From NCBI GenBank assembly GCA_946902875.1, contig OX336345.1, forward strand, positions 17,267,395-17,331,394: DNA of 64,000 bases. Reading direction: 5' to 3'. Under the pieces are notes generated by a model that worked only from the letters and a program-made list of their open reading frames with translations, searched no databases and was not told where the DNA came from. Positions 21,225 through 32,628 of the stretch are shown here, piece after piece (position 1 is the stretch's first letter; every line of letters starts with the position of its first letter). Both the position numbers and the translations under genes were made by a program. This stretch comes from Nematopogon swammerdamellus. Its lineage: Eukaryota; Arthropoda; Insecta; Lepidoptera; Adelidae.

Positions 21225-21610
21225 TTTTTTATGGAAACTGACAGGGTTGGCTACATCACCTACAACATCCGTGATGTCAGCCCATAACACCGGGTGAACT
21301 AGGTGCCATTTTAATTATAACTAATAAAAAAAATTCCAATGAAACAACGTATCCACGGTCTTACTAACCGGTTCTGTAGGTCTTTTATTCACGGAACCGG
21401 GAAAATGTGGGACGCACTCCCTGCTCATCTATGTCCTCTCAAGTACAGCCCTGGGGGTTTTTCAAAAGGGGCGTGACAAGGCTCCTGTCAGGCCGGCATG
21501 GCATTCGCAATGCCCGCGCATCACAGAATCGCATGAGCACACATGGGCATCGTTAGTCACCTACTCGTAAGTGAAACGACGCCTCATGTTGCGCTTTCCA
21601 TAAAAAAAAA
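21225..21610 (+). repeat. Two dispersed-repeat fragments
   Basis: 21225-21310 is the head of the 11255-11545 family (GGAAACTGACAGGGTTGGCT). 21425-21610 resembles the 3' region of the Jockey-like repeat at 430-560 (GTCAGGCCGGCATGGCATTC, CATGGGCATCGTTAG, GCGCTTTCCATAAAAAA), ending in an A-run. Confidence 0.6.
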
Positions 21611-23050
21611 AACTGATTAATATACATTTTAGTTCAAAATGTATTTCTTTCGGTCGAAGGCTTAATATCAAATTATCAGAGGAATACAAGTTAATTAATT
21701 ACATTGAACATTCAAGATAATGCGTAAAATTATTTAACAATAACCACGTAAAGCGCTAATCGAGCTGACTGAAGTTCGTCGATTTATCATTTCCAAGTTT
21801 CGAATAAGCGCAGATAGAAATATTTGAACGTCCACGAAGAAAGGGCTAAAGAAGAACAGTTTCCAATTCGCCGAATATCTCATGAATTTTAATGTTCAAT
21901 ATTCGATTGTACCCAGCCGAAATCTGAAGAAATTGTCTAATGCTTCAACTAACGAAGCAAAGTTTGTCAGTTTTTCAATATCCGCCCGCATATCTAAAAG
22001 TGAATTATGGGGATGGTGGATTATACAAGACTGGATGTCGACGGGATATAAATTATACGTAACAAAAACTGACGATTTGTGATAAGGTTTAGAGTGCTTC
22101 ATTTTCGGTGATCGTAAGTATAACACGACCGCATTAACAGTACACAGTAAGGATTAAAAAAACAATTTTGTTTACAAATTTATATTCTGCATGGCAAAAG
22201 GTTTATGAACATTGAATCAGTGTTACGAATCACATAGGTACACAATATGCTATTTTTTATCCGGGTTCGCTATCGTTAAGTAGGACTGGCTATAATGCGA
22301 GCGAAACCACGAGGAAGCTACTTAATGAATAAAACTGCTTACATAACACTCATTTATTTGGTTCAAAATTACTATAACCACCTATAACCATCACACACCT
22401 ATCACCTCTCCCGCGATGCACTTGGGCGGGGACTGAATACTGAACTGAACTGTATACCAGTACAAGATGCTGAGAGTCTAAAACGACCAGACGAAGACGA
22501 ATATAGTAGAAACTGTGCAAAATATATATAGTAAATTTCATAAAAAAACCGTTCATTAGTTAACAAGAAGTCAAAAGTTACACAATGTTGATATACGATA
22601 ATAGTACTTATAATATGTAAATAGGTATTGAGCGCGAACGCGTGAGTATACGTTGTGGCGTTTCCGACCGTACTCGCCAGACGTGAGCGCGGGGAAGCGA
22701 CGCGGGAAGCGGGGGTGATCTCGAATCTCGAGTATGATTTTAACGTTGCCATATTATACAGTACAAACTTTCCGTCGGTGCTTTCCCCCAGCGAGCTGAA
22801 AACGTTGCTTTTCACGCATAGTTATCGCAAGCGCCATTTTCAAATTTTATACCAGTACGTATTTTTGCGTTATTTGGTAATCTAACTCTGAAATTGAGAC
22901 CATTGTGGTATTTAGAATTTCAGAGGTAGATTTTAAATATTTTTTTTCAATCAATGATCTGGTGTGTTCCACCGATAAGTAAGTGGCTGGTGTGTACGTG
23001 TACCACCGATAAGTAAGTGGTCCTGTTACAAAGTGCCCGTATTGTCGTTC
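21611..23050. other. No recognised gene; CpG-rich patch at 22630-22720
   Basis: Overlapping open frames at 22402-22885 arise from a short CpG-rich patch (GAGCGCGAACGCG ... GAAGCGACGCGGGAAGCGG) and lack any known motif. The patch could belong to a host promoter, but nothing else supports that. Confidence 0.3.
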
Positions 23051-23250
23051 TGTTCTGGTATGGACGAAATATACTATATATATTTCAAATCAAATCAAAT
23101 CAAAATATGTTTATTGCCTTTTAAAAATTTTGCAAAAGGTACAACTTAACGCCGTAGGCGTTCTCCTCCAGCCAACCTTTGGGTTATCATGAATGAGTGT
23201 GGAGTGGCAGAGAACAAATAAGAATGATGTAGATAATTTCAACAAATTAT
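23051..23250 (-). repeat. (ATCAA)n-tailed retroelement 3' end
   Basis: TCAAATCAAATCAAATCAAA followed by ATATGTTTATTGCCTTTTAA is a typical lepidopteran LINE tail read in reverse. The body is degraded. Confidence 0.5.
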
Positions 23251-23447
23251 ACAATATAAATATAAATAAATAGATAAAAATATATAAATACATACAAATA
23301 TACACGAATAAAATATACAGAGAAAACTAACATTAGACTCTAATCCATAAATAGCGAGTAATTTATCGTTCCAGAAAGTGAGACATTATACGCATTTTAA
23401 ACATAAACAGCGACTGCGATAGACGAATTTCGAGGTTCGATATTTAA

Positions 23448-23448
<1 letters not shown>

Positions 23449-23524
<76 letters not shown>
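23449..23524. repeat. (TA)n microsatellite, about 38 units
   Basis: Uninterrupted TA dinucleotides. The YIYIYI open frames here are artefacts. Confidence 0.98.
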
Positions 23525-23526
<2 letters not shown>

Positions 23527-23529
23527 TAT

Positions 23530-26120
23530 ATTTCGTCCATGTGTTCTGGTCTATCCTCGTCTCTATCCCTAATTTTGGCCACATAGTAAATGATTTGTAT
23601 AGCATGTGTATACCGTTGGAAAAGGCATAAACTAGCAAACTTTTTAAAAGAAAAAGAAACTCTCATTTGCTGTCAGTTTTTTTTTATGAATTAGGAAATT
23701 AAGATTCTGTTATATGTTTGCATGTTCTCCGGACTTTGGCAGGTCATAACGACGGGTCATAAGTCCTTTTCATGGTATTAACTTTATCAAATAATATTTT
23801 TGCTAGAACAAGGATACATCATAAAATCCAATAAATTTTATTTCGTGTTGATTCAATCATAAACAAAAAAGTTATAGGGGTTTAAGCTGGGATTTTGGTA
23901 ATTAAAAAAAAAAAAAGACACCTGACAAAAGGTATCACGGGTCAAAACGTTGCAAATGACCCCACTTACCTACAAAAAATTTTTGTCGGTCGATGTGCCG
24001 AACAGCCTGTATATTGCGCGATAAATCATATTTCCTCCACTTAAACATTTTACACATTACACGTCTCACTGAAGAGGCCGACCTTTTGACCACTAGGCTA
24101 ACAGAAATTGTTTCTTTCATTATAACCTCCTCCTTTGGCAGACTGAATTAGAGATTATGTGATTACTTTTACGAGAGTGATTAGAAAATAAAAGGGCACG
24201 AAAAACCGTTTCTTAATCTAAAAACTTTCAGGATTTTCGTGCTAACAAAATCGTACACTATAAGGAAAATACTTCTACAGAAACATTAGGCGTAATTGCA
24301 CTAAGTGCCGAGGAAGATGCAAAATAAAAAGGCTTCAACATTTCTTAATCTTGAATAGAGACATTTCTGAGCAGCCTTACTTCTGAACCTTCTTGAAATA
24401 AATAACTAAGTTGGGCTTTTACTTTAAGACTCTTCTTTTTATGGGTGAATGTGCCCAGGGACCAATAGTGCTGTCGACAAAGCCAAAATCACCTCACATC
24501 ACAAAAACATGCTCATTGAGGTGTCATTCCGGCAGATTTGCGGACTGTTGAAGGGCTGTTTAGCTTAAAATATACTTCTCTGAAGACACGCACGGTGCAT
24601 ATCGTTTTCGACGAAAGACAGTCAGTGGTGAAAAAATTATAACAGCTGTTCAGTTTTGGCGTTGCGTTTTTAAAGGCCCTCTGACGTCACTCACTGCAAA
24701 CGATAAACAACGCCTTGGAGCTTGTGTTGTCCCCTATAATTGCGCCAGATAGTATGGACCACAGAGATCGTAACCCGCCGCGCCGACGCAGGGAGCATGG
24801 GCTATCCAAATTCTTTGGTATGGACAAAAGTACGTCAGTGACATCTCACCCGGGAGTGTCAATGTCAATGTTAATGTAAATTACTAGCGTTACTGTTATT
24901 AGTGTTAATGTTACTAAATCGCAATTCGAAAGGTGTTCATCCTTCGATTATACCATGTTTTAGGTATGATCGAAGTGTTCATGAAAATCCTCGCGTAGGA
25001 TTTTTTAACCCTTGAAACATAACCTACCTTGAAACATACATCGTTTGCAATGCATGTTTTACACAGTATGTTTTATCAGGTACCTCCGCGTAAAGGCCAC
25101 CGTAAACCAATGACAAACACGACCTGATGGGAATCCATCTCCGAGAAATCCATGAACACGGGCTAGGCTCACACGCTCATATTTTATCAGCCAAGCTCGA
25201 GCCTGATCCAGGCTTATAAGCGCTGTTGTCGCTACGGCCTTCAAAGATAAGCGAAGGATTATACGAGTACCCTCTCTGCCGATATACTTAGAAGTTTCGG
25301 GTTTGTTCATAATGAGAGCTATTTGTTTGTAATATTTTCAATGTAAATAATTTTATTAAATTATTTATTCTAAGTAAAAATTTTCTTTTGTAATTTCCAT
25401 ACGTTTTTGTAGCGATAAACTCGAAATATGTATTGGGCTAACATATGTACTTATGAAAATTTCGTTCTATGCTGCGTGTGTCGTGTTTTAAATTCGAATT
25501 ACCAAAGTTAATATTGGAGTAAACGGTTTTAGCAGTTTTGTGTTAACACTAGTTGTTTCAGCATATTTAAGTGTGATTGAAATACGACTAGCTGTATGAG
25601 GTTTCGTTGGATTTGGAGGAGCTGTTGACTTTCCATGTCAAATCCTAACAAATAAGTTTCTACGGGCGACCGGCGGCCGTGTAACATATGCCAATATATG
25701 AATATATTTATAACTCGAAAACGACTTGATCGATTTACATACGGTTTTCACTGTTACATTCTGTCATTTCTCAAGATAGTTTATGGCTTTAGTTTATAAG
25801 ATTAGTTTATTTATTATAAATCATAACGCTGCGTTATCGGCGGCCTGAGTTGTGAGCAAAATGTCACGCGAAGCAAAGCCACGGGTAAAAGCTACTAAAT
25901 AAATTAATCCGTAATTATGAAAGTTTTCTTATATAGTACCCAAGAAATTTTTACTAAAACAAGATCCGCCGTTGTGGCCGTATGAGAAGGACAACCCATG
26001 CGTGCGTGGGAAGAGTTCTTACACAAATGCGTAACTGGGAAGAGACGTACTCTTGCGCCATATTCAGCCAATGAATTATTAATTAAGCCATATTCATTGG
26101 CTGTCTTCCTCTAAAAACAG
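23530..26120. other. No recognised gene
   Basis: A lone A-box-like TAGCCTAGTGG (minus strand, about 24083-24093) hints at a degenerate tRNA-derived SINE. GTGCTGTCGACAAAGCC at 24468-24484 and the following 70 bp have a relative at 32310-32375. TGTCACGCGAAGCAAAGCCACGG near 25861 is a worn relative of the GCCCGCGG head. Open frames such as 25059-25310 show no motif. Confidence 0.35.
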
Positions 26121-26140
26121 ATCTTAGCATATATCCTTTT

Positions 26141-26555
26141 TAGGGTTCCGTGTCCGGTACGGGACCCTATTACTAAGCCTACGCCGTCTGTCTGTCTGTC
26201 TGTCTGTGCCTCCGTCCGTCCGTCCGTCTGTCCGAGGGCTGTATCTCTTGAACCGTATTAGGTAGCCCGTTGAAATATTCACAGAATATGCGTTATTATG
26301 GCCGATATAACAAGAAATAATAATAAAAATAAGAAAAAGTAAAAAATTCACGGGGTTCCCATAGAAGAAACCAAAAAGTGTATGTCGTGCACGCCATCTA
26401 CCGAATAGATTATGAAGCATTTTAAATAATGACATTTAACTAATATGAAGCATTTCATAGCACGCCATAAATGGCGTGAGTGGCGCTAGCCATGACATGG
26501 CGATACGGAACCCTCGGTGCGCGAGTTCGACTCGCACTTGGCCGGTTTTTAATGT
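26141..26555 (+). repeat. SINE-like family, full copy
   Basis: Runs from TTTTTAGGGTTCCGTGTCCG to GCGAGTTCGACTCGCACTTG and a T-run, matching 4285-4705 nearly end to end, including the CACGGGGTTCCCATAGAAGA and CATGACATGGCGATACGG blocks. Confidence 0.85.
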
Positions 26556-26598
26556 TTGGAGGTATTTGTCAGTCAGACCACATTGTTCGTTATGGTTT

Positions 26599-27086
26599 TT
26601 TAACCCCCGACGAAAAAATCGGAGGGGTGTTATAAGTTTGACGTGTGTGTGTGTGATTGTGTGTGTGTGTGTGTGTCTGTCTGTGGCATCGTAGCTCCCA
26701 AACGGATGGACCGATTTGGATGCGGTTTTTTTTATTAGAAAACTGGTTTAATCGGGATGGTTCTTAGCTATGTTTGTAATCAAGTAATCAAGTAATTAAG
26801 TAATAAAAAAATTTATGATCTTAAAAAGTGGACCGATTTTCATGCGGTTTTTTTTTAAAAGCTTGAAATAAAAGTTAAATTACAAATTTAAAAAACCCCC
26901 GACCCTTAAAAAGTCCAAAATAATTTCCGTTTACTTACTTAAAGGAGTCGGGGGACCGCTAAGTAAATACAATATAAAAACTCAAGAGCTGCGCGGGCAT
27001 TTACTTAGCGGTCCTCCGACTCCTTTAAGTAAGTAAACGGAAATTATTTTGGACTTTTTAAGGGTCGGGGGTTTTTTAAAATTGTA
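26599..27086 (+). repeat. Repeat with (GT)n and 3' long hairpin, copy 1
   Basis: Head TTTAACCCCCGACGAAAAAA, a (GT)n microsatellite, TGGCATCGTAGCTCCCAAAC and GGATGGACCGATTTGGATGC, then a roughly 90-bp inverted repeat (CCCCCGACCCTTAAAAAGTC...GGAGTCGGGGGACCGCTAAG / reverse complement) around a short loop with AGAGCTGCGCGGGC. Copies: 62424-62910 (plus) and 44850-45320 (minus). Confidence 0.85.
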
Positions 27087-27235
27087 ATTTAACTTTTTTA
27101 AGCATATTTTCACCAGCACTCAAACGTTTATGTATTTTTTATGTCTTGAAGAAATATATAAGTAATAAACAAAATGCTATTCCTGTTTATATTTTGCGTG
27201 CAATATTGGGACGCCCAGAGAAGCCCTCAAGTTAA

Positions 27236-27469
27236 TTATTTAATCTGATGAAGTCTCGAAGTTTCCTTCTTCTTATAAATTAGTTCTGGCGCAGAGTTTC
27301 GTATTTTTACTAGAAAATAATTTAGAGGACGCTCATAGCAGACTTTATTAATTATTTGTTGTCCCTTTGCTTTCACCAAAGGATTTGCTTCGGAGCTCAC
27401 TAAGTTGACCGGGCATTGACGAAAGAGTGCTTGGTACAATTTATAATTTAAGAGCATGTCGGCCGCCAT
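27236..27469 (-). CDS. Hypothetical ORF, 77 aa, unsupported
   Basis: Begins ATGGCGGCCGAC, an acceptable eukaryotic start, and runs 77 codons to TAA. The product is mixed hydrophobic and basic with a lysine-rich end (YKKKETSRLH). No known domain, no visible splice sites or neighbours that suggest a function. It could be an old exon, part of a dispersed repeat, or chance. Confidence 0.15.
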   Translation of the reverse strand: MAADMLLNYKLYQALFRQCPVNLVSSEANPLVKAKGQQIINKVCYERPLNYFLVKIRNSAPELIYKKKETSRLHQIK

Positions 27470-27551
27470 ACTAACTTTCTACTCAATAGTTGTGTCGCTG
27501 TTGGATCAAATTATAAGTTAATTTAATAAAATATTTTTTTGTTGTTGTTTA

Positions 27552-27800
27552 TTGATCATTCATGTGGCAGTTAGACTGGACTCGAACTTGTCACAATTTG
27601 TTCTATCCGGTTCTATTACACCCACGAAGAAGAACCGGCAAGAAACTTGGCAGGGTGTTTTTTTTTTCATACATATTATTATTTTTAAGATTTTAGTGAC
27701 TAGCTACTTATTAGCATCGCTTACAGTCTATCGAAAACAGAGAGTTATGACTACAAAAACGTTTTTTTATTATTATTTGTTAGCATATCCATCATAATAA
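27552..27800 (+). repeat. Diverged relative of the 55906/56506 repeat
   Basis: TATCCGGTTCTATTACACCC ACGAAGAAGAA-type sequence, GACTAGCTA and CGCTTACAG appear in the same order as at 56508-56700 with many changes. Weak match by eye. Confidence 0.35.
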
Positions 27801-27819
27801 GATATATTTATTATTTACT

Positions 27820-30395
27820 AGCTGAGCCCGCGGCTCCGCTCGCGTGAAATTCGTATTTCAAAGAAGAAAGTAAGTAACTGAGGGCGAGGCCGAAGGCCGA
27901 GCTGCGTTCAGGAAGACTATAAACCTTCTCGAAGAAAGTAAGTAACTAAGGGCGAGGCCGAAGGCCGAGCTGCGTTCAGGAAGACTATAAACCTTCTCGA
28001 AGAAAGTACGCAACTGAGGGCGAGGCCGAAGGCCGAGCTGCGTTCAGGAAGACTATAAACCTTCTCAAAGAAAGTACGTAACTATGGGCGAAACCAAAGG
28101 CCGAGCTGCGTTCAGTAAGACTATAAACCTTCTCGAAGAAAGTAAGTAACAAAGGGCGAGGCCGAAGGCCGAACTGCGTTCATGAAGAATATAAACCTTC
28201 TCGAAGAAAGTAAGTAACAAAGGGCGAGGCCGAAGGCCGAGCTGCGTTCAGGAAGACGATAAACTTTCTCAAAGAAAGTAAGTAGCTGAGGGCGAGGCCG
28301 AAGGCCGAGCTGCGTTCAGGAAGACTATAAACCTTCTCGAAGAAAGTAAGTAACAAAAGGCGAGGCAGAACGCCGAGCTACGTTCAGGATGACGATAAAC
28401 TTTCTCGAAGAAAGTAAGTAACTGAGGGCGAGGCCGAAGGCCGAGCTGCGTTCAGGAAGACTATAAACCTTCTCGAATAAAGTAAGTAAGAAAGGGCGAG
28501 GGCGAAGGCCGGGCTGCGTTTAGGAAGACTATAAACCTTCTCGAAGAAAGTAAGCAGCAAAGAGCGAGGCCGAAGGCCGAGCTCCGTTTAGGAAGACGAT
28601 AAACTTTCTCAAAGAAAGTAAGTAAGTGAGGGCGAGGCCTAAGGCCGAGCTGCGTTCAGGAAGACTATAAACCTTCTCGAAGAAAGTAAGTAACAAAGGG
28701 CGAGGCTGAAGGCCGAGCTGCGTTCAGGAAGACTGTAAACCTTCTCGAAGAAAGTACGCAACTGAGGGCGCAGCCGAAGGCCGAGCTGCGTTCAGGAAGA
28801 CTATAAACCTTCTCAAAGAAAGTAAGTAACTATGCCCGAAACTGAAGGCCGAGCTACGTTCAGTAAGACTATAAACCTTCTCGAAGAAAGTAAGTAACAA
28901 AGGGCGAGGCGGAAAGCCGAGCTGCGTTCAGGAAGACTATAAACCTTCTCGATGAAAGTAAGTAACAAAGGGTGAGGCCGAAGGCCGAGCTGCGTTCAGG
29001 AAAACGATAAACTTTCTCGAAGAAAGTAAGTAACTGAGGGCGAGGCCGAAGGCCGAGCTGCGTTGAGGAAGACTATAAACCTTCTCGAAGAAAGTACGTA
29101 ACAATGGGCGAGGCCGAAGGCCGAGCTGCGTTCAGGAAGATGATAAACTTTCTCAAAGAAAGTAAGTAACAAAGGGCGAGGCCGAAGGCCGAGCTGCGTT
29201 CAGGAAAACAATAAACCTTCTCGAAGAAAGTAAGTAACTGAGGGCGAGGCCGAAGGCCGAGCTGCGTTCACTAAGACGATAAACTTTCTCGAAGAAATTA
29301 AGTAACTGAGGGCGAGGCCGAAGGCCGAGCTGAGTTCAGGAAGTCTATAAACCTTCTCGGAGAAAGTAAGTAATAAAAGGCGAGGCCGAAGGCCGAGCTG
29401 CGTTCAGGAAGACGATAAACCTTCTCGAAGAAAGTAAGTAAGGAGGGTGAGGCCGAGGGCCGAGCTGCGTTCAGGAAGACTATAAACCTTCTCGAAGAAA
29501 GTAAGCAACAGAGGGCGAGGCCGAAGGCCGAGCTGCGTTCAGGAAGACGATAACCTTTTCGAAGAAAGTAAGTAACAGAGGGCGAGGCCGAAGGCCGAGC
29601 TGCGTTCAGGAAAAATATAAATCTTCTCGAAGAAATTAAGTAATTGAGGGCGAGGCCGAAGACCGAGCTTCGTTCAGGAAGACTATAAACCTTCTTGATG
29701 AAAGTACGTAACTGAGGGCGAGGCCGAAGGCCGAGCTGCGTTCAGGAAGACTATAAACCTTCTTGATGAAAGTAAGTAACTGAGGGCGAGGGCGAAGGCC
29801 GAGCTGCGTTCAGGAAGACGATAAACCTTCCCGAAGAAATTAAGTAATTGAGGGCGAGGCCGAAGGCTGAGCTGCATTCAGGAAGACTATAAACCTTCTT
29901 GATGAAAGTACGTAACTGAGGGCGAGGCCGAAGGCCGAGCTGCGTTCAGGAAGACGATGACCTTTTCGAAGAAAGTAAGTAACAGAGGGCGAGGCCGAAG
30001 GCCGAGCTGCGTTCAGGAAGGCCAATAACCTTCTCGATGAAAGTAAGTAACTAAGGGCGTTGCCGACGGCCGAGCTGCGTTCAGGAAAACTATAAACCTT
30101 CTCGAAGAAATTAAGTAATTGAGGGCGACGCCGAAGGCCGAGCTGCGTTCAGGAAGACTATAAACCATCTTGAAGAAAGTAAGTAACTATCGCCCATAGT
30201 TACTTACTGTCATCGAGAAGGTTTAGCGTCTTCAAGGATTCAGGTCGGCCTTCGGCCAAGCCCTTAGTTACTTACTTTCTTCAAGAAGGATTATAGTCTT
30301 CCTGAACGCAGCTCCACCGTAGGCCTCGCCCTCAGTTACTTACTTTTTTCTTTTGAAATACGAATTTCACGCGAGCGAATCCGCGGGAAAAAGCT
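27820..30395. repeat. 68-bp tandem array 3 inside an inverted-repeat element
   Basis: The left edge CTAGCTGAGCCCGCGGCTCC...GAAATTCGTATTTCAAA is mirrored at the right by TTTGAAATACGAATTTCACG...CCGCGGGAAAAAGCTA. Between them are about 34 copies of the 68-bp unit (AAGTAAGTAACTGAGGGCGA, GGCCGAAGGCCGAGCTGCGT, AGGAAGACTATAAACCTTCT). The last units (about 30185-30345) are inverted. The unit carries an imperfect GGCC-GAA-GGCC palindrome. The period is not a multiple of three, so the short open frames on the minus strand are artefacts. Confidence 0.95.
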
Positions 30396-30454
30396 ATCGA
30401 TATTAAAATAAGAAACTTAAGTTAAAATAATATTCGCCTCGCCCCGCTGCTGCC

Positions 30455-30850
30455 CCCTCTCCCTCTCCCTCTCCCTCTCCCTCTCCCTCTCCGCCTCCGC
30501 CTCCGCCTCCGCCTCCGCCTCCGCCTCCGCCTCCGCCTCCGCCTCCGCCTCCGCCTCCGCCTCCGCCTCCGCCTCCGCCTCCGCCTCCGCCTCCGCCTCC
30601 GCCTCCGCCTCCGCCTCCGCCTCCGCCTCCGCCTCCGCCTCCGCCTCCGCCTCCGCCTCCGCCTCCGCCTCCGCCTCCGCCTCCGCCTCCGCCTCCGCCT
30701 CCGCCTCCGCCTCCGCCTCCGCCTCCGCCCCGTCCCCGTCCCCGTCCCCGTCCCCGTCCCCGTCCCCGTCTCCGTCTCCGTCTCCGTCTCCGTCTCCGTC
30801 TCCCTCTCCCTCTCCCTCTCCCTCTCCCTCTCCCTCTCCTCTCCCTCTCC
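30455..30850 (+). repeat. Hexanucleotide array: (CTCCCT)n-(CCTCCG)n-(CCCGTC)n-(CTCCCT)n
   Basis: About 6 CTCCCT units, then about 39 CCTCCG units (30490-30727), then CCCCGT, then CTCCGT, then CTCCCT again. The phase changes by single substitutions, as in a slippage-evolved array. The minus strand is runs of GGAGGC, able to form G-quadruplexes. It sits about 60 bp beyond the right edge of the 68-bp array element. Confidence 0.95.
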
Positions 30851-30854
30851 TTGA

Positions 30855-31348
30855 TTTAACTATAACGCAGAAACACGTAATTCTTTATTTCATACCAAAA
30901 GCCTAAATATGAATCGTTATATCCCTAAATTGAGAAATGATGGGTTCCCCATACAAACGTTCATCCTCTATTTCACCCCCTTAGGGGTTGTTTTTTGAGA
31001 CAAAAGGTAGCCTATGTCCTTCCTCAGGATGCAATTCATCTCTGTACAAAATTTTATAAAATCCTAAAATCTAATTTTGAAATCATCCCCTATTGTAATT
31101 TAAGGGTTGATTTAGCAAAAACGCTGAAACACGTAATTCTTTATTTCATACCAAAAGCCTAAATATGAATTGTCATATCCCTAACTCGAGAAATGCTAGG
31201 TTCCCCATACAAACTTTCATCCCCTATTTCACCCTCTTAAGGGTTGTTTTTTGAGACAAAAGGTAGCCTATGTCCTTCCTCAGGATCCAATTCATCTCCG
31301 TGCAATATTTGATCGAAATCTGTTCAGCGGTTTAGGCGTGAAAAGGTA

Positions 31349-31380
<32 letters not shown>

Positions 31381-31415
31381 CAGAGTTACTTTCGAATTTA
31401 TAATATTAGTATGGA
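30855..31415 (+). repeat. Retroelement 3' end, partly duplicated in tandem
   Basis: AAACACGTAATTCTTTATTT...CATACCAAAAGCCTAAATATG...GGTAGCCTATGTCCTTCCTC occurs twice (about 30869-31040 and 31129-31280; 260-bp spacing). The second copy ends in TCTGTTCAGCGGTTTAGGCG, (CAGA)n and TTATAATATTAGTATGGAT, the usual end of a lepidopteran RTE-like repeat. Confidence 0.7.
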
Positions 31416-31439
31416 TATACCTATCTCTGAGAAAACTTC

Positions 31440-31545
31440 AACCTATTACGGTTCAAAAGATACAGCCCTCGGACGGACAGGCAAACAGACGACGCGGCGT
31501 AGGCTTAGTAATAGGCTTCCATATGCATACGGAACCCTACAAACG
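31440..31545 (-). repeat. SINE-like family fragment, minus strand
   Basis: ACCTATTACGGTTCAAAAGA, TACAGCCCTCGGACGGACAG and GTAGGCTTAGTAATAGGCTT are reverse-orientation blocks of the 4285-4705 family. Confidence 0.7.
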
Positions 31546-32479
31546 GTCTGAGTTCTTTAGGTACGACGTGCAGTCCCCGCTTATGCACAGCAGGCTTACG
31601 CTTCGAAAAAGCATCGAGTTTAAAATTGAATACCATAGCAGAATCGATTAATTCTACACAAAGCGTGTTTATTTGGTGACTTGATTGTAAATAAATTTAG
31701 TTCATTTTCTCTCGCCAACATTCACGAATTCCTCTCTCCGTTAGCAGCATTTATTTCGGCCGCTCGGAGGCGCAAGTGCTTGCTCTCTCACTCATTGTAG
31801 GTTTCGGTATTGTGCGGGCTAGATCGTTGTCGTTTCGTGATTTCACACGAGTGCACAAAGCCATTTCAAATCGGTAAATCGTAAAACGTTTTGCGACTTT
31901 GCGAGTATATTTTGTTAAAGTTATATTTGCTATTGTGAATACTGAATTTATTTGAACAATTCTTAAGTTTTAAGGATATGGGCCTAGGTGCTAGGAAAAC
32001 GATAAGTGAGAGATATCGTATGGGGAATCTGTCATAACGTCCCTTTAAAACTAAGTACAAGTTGAAAAAGCAAAGGCTAAAAAAGGCATATTTTTTTTTT
32101 TAATAAAACTATTTCTTTGCAAGGCGTGACCTATCATGTGGACAAATGAAAGTCTGCCTTTAGAATATTTCTATTAAAAATATGTATTGCAAGAAGCACA
32201 ATATTAGCTATTAAACTATAAAAGCTAGGTATCGATGGATGTTATTTTTTTAAACAATTAGTCCCGGGGCACAGCCACCCGTGATAGATGGCTGTGGCTG
32301 TGGTACCAATGGTGCAGTCGACAAAGCCCATTTCACCTCTCCAAGCTCAGTGAGACGCCATCTCAGCAGATTTACCTATTAATATGACGTTTGAAGCTGT
32401 ATATGGACTGTATATATCTTTAAATACGCCATAAGTACGAATACAGGGAAGTCGTAAATAATTTTTAAAAATAAAATAT
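31546..32479. other. No recognised gene
   Basis: No supported ORF. About 32290-32385 (CAATGGTGCAGTCGACAAAG, CAGCAGATTTACC) resembles 24455-24540. This is the left host flank of the Polinton. Confidence 0.4.
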
Positions 32480-32485
32480 AGTCTC
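32480..32485. other. Target-site duplication, left copy (AGTCTC)
   Basis: AGTCTC lies immediately outside the left terminal repeat and is identical to 44321-44326. Six-base duplications are the hallmark of Polinton integration. Confidence 0.95.
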
Positions 32486-32628
32486 AGTAGTGTATAATTG
32501 GGCTGTTTGATTCACCTCGTCAGAAACATCGAGCTGCTCAATCATAATCGCATTCGCTTCGCTCATACTCATGATTCAAACAGCTCGATCTGTCTGTCGA
32601 GGTGAAATCAAACAGCCCAATTATAAAC
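32486..32628 (+). repeat. Left terminal inverted repeat, hairpin-forming
   Basis: Starts AGTAGTGTATAATTGGGCTG. Arms 32491-32544 and about 32570-32628 pair over roughly 50 bp (AATTGGGCTGTTTGA with TCAAACAGCCCAATT, and the CACCTCG/CGAGGTG and ATCGAGCTG/CAGCTCGAT blocks), leaving a loop of about 25 nt containing TCGCATTCGCTTCGCTCAT. The whole block matches the reverse complement of 44181-44320, loop included. Confidence 0.93.

Noticed and set aside
24030..24105. tRNA gene on the minus strand from an A-box match (TAGCCTAGTGG)
   Set aside because: No B box or cloverleaf follows; at most a worn SINE head.
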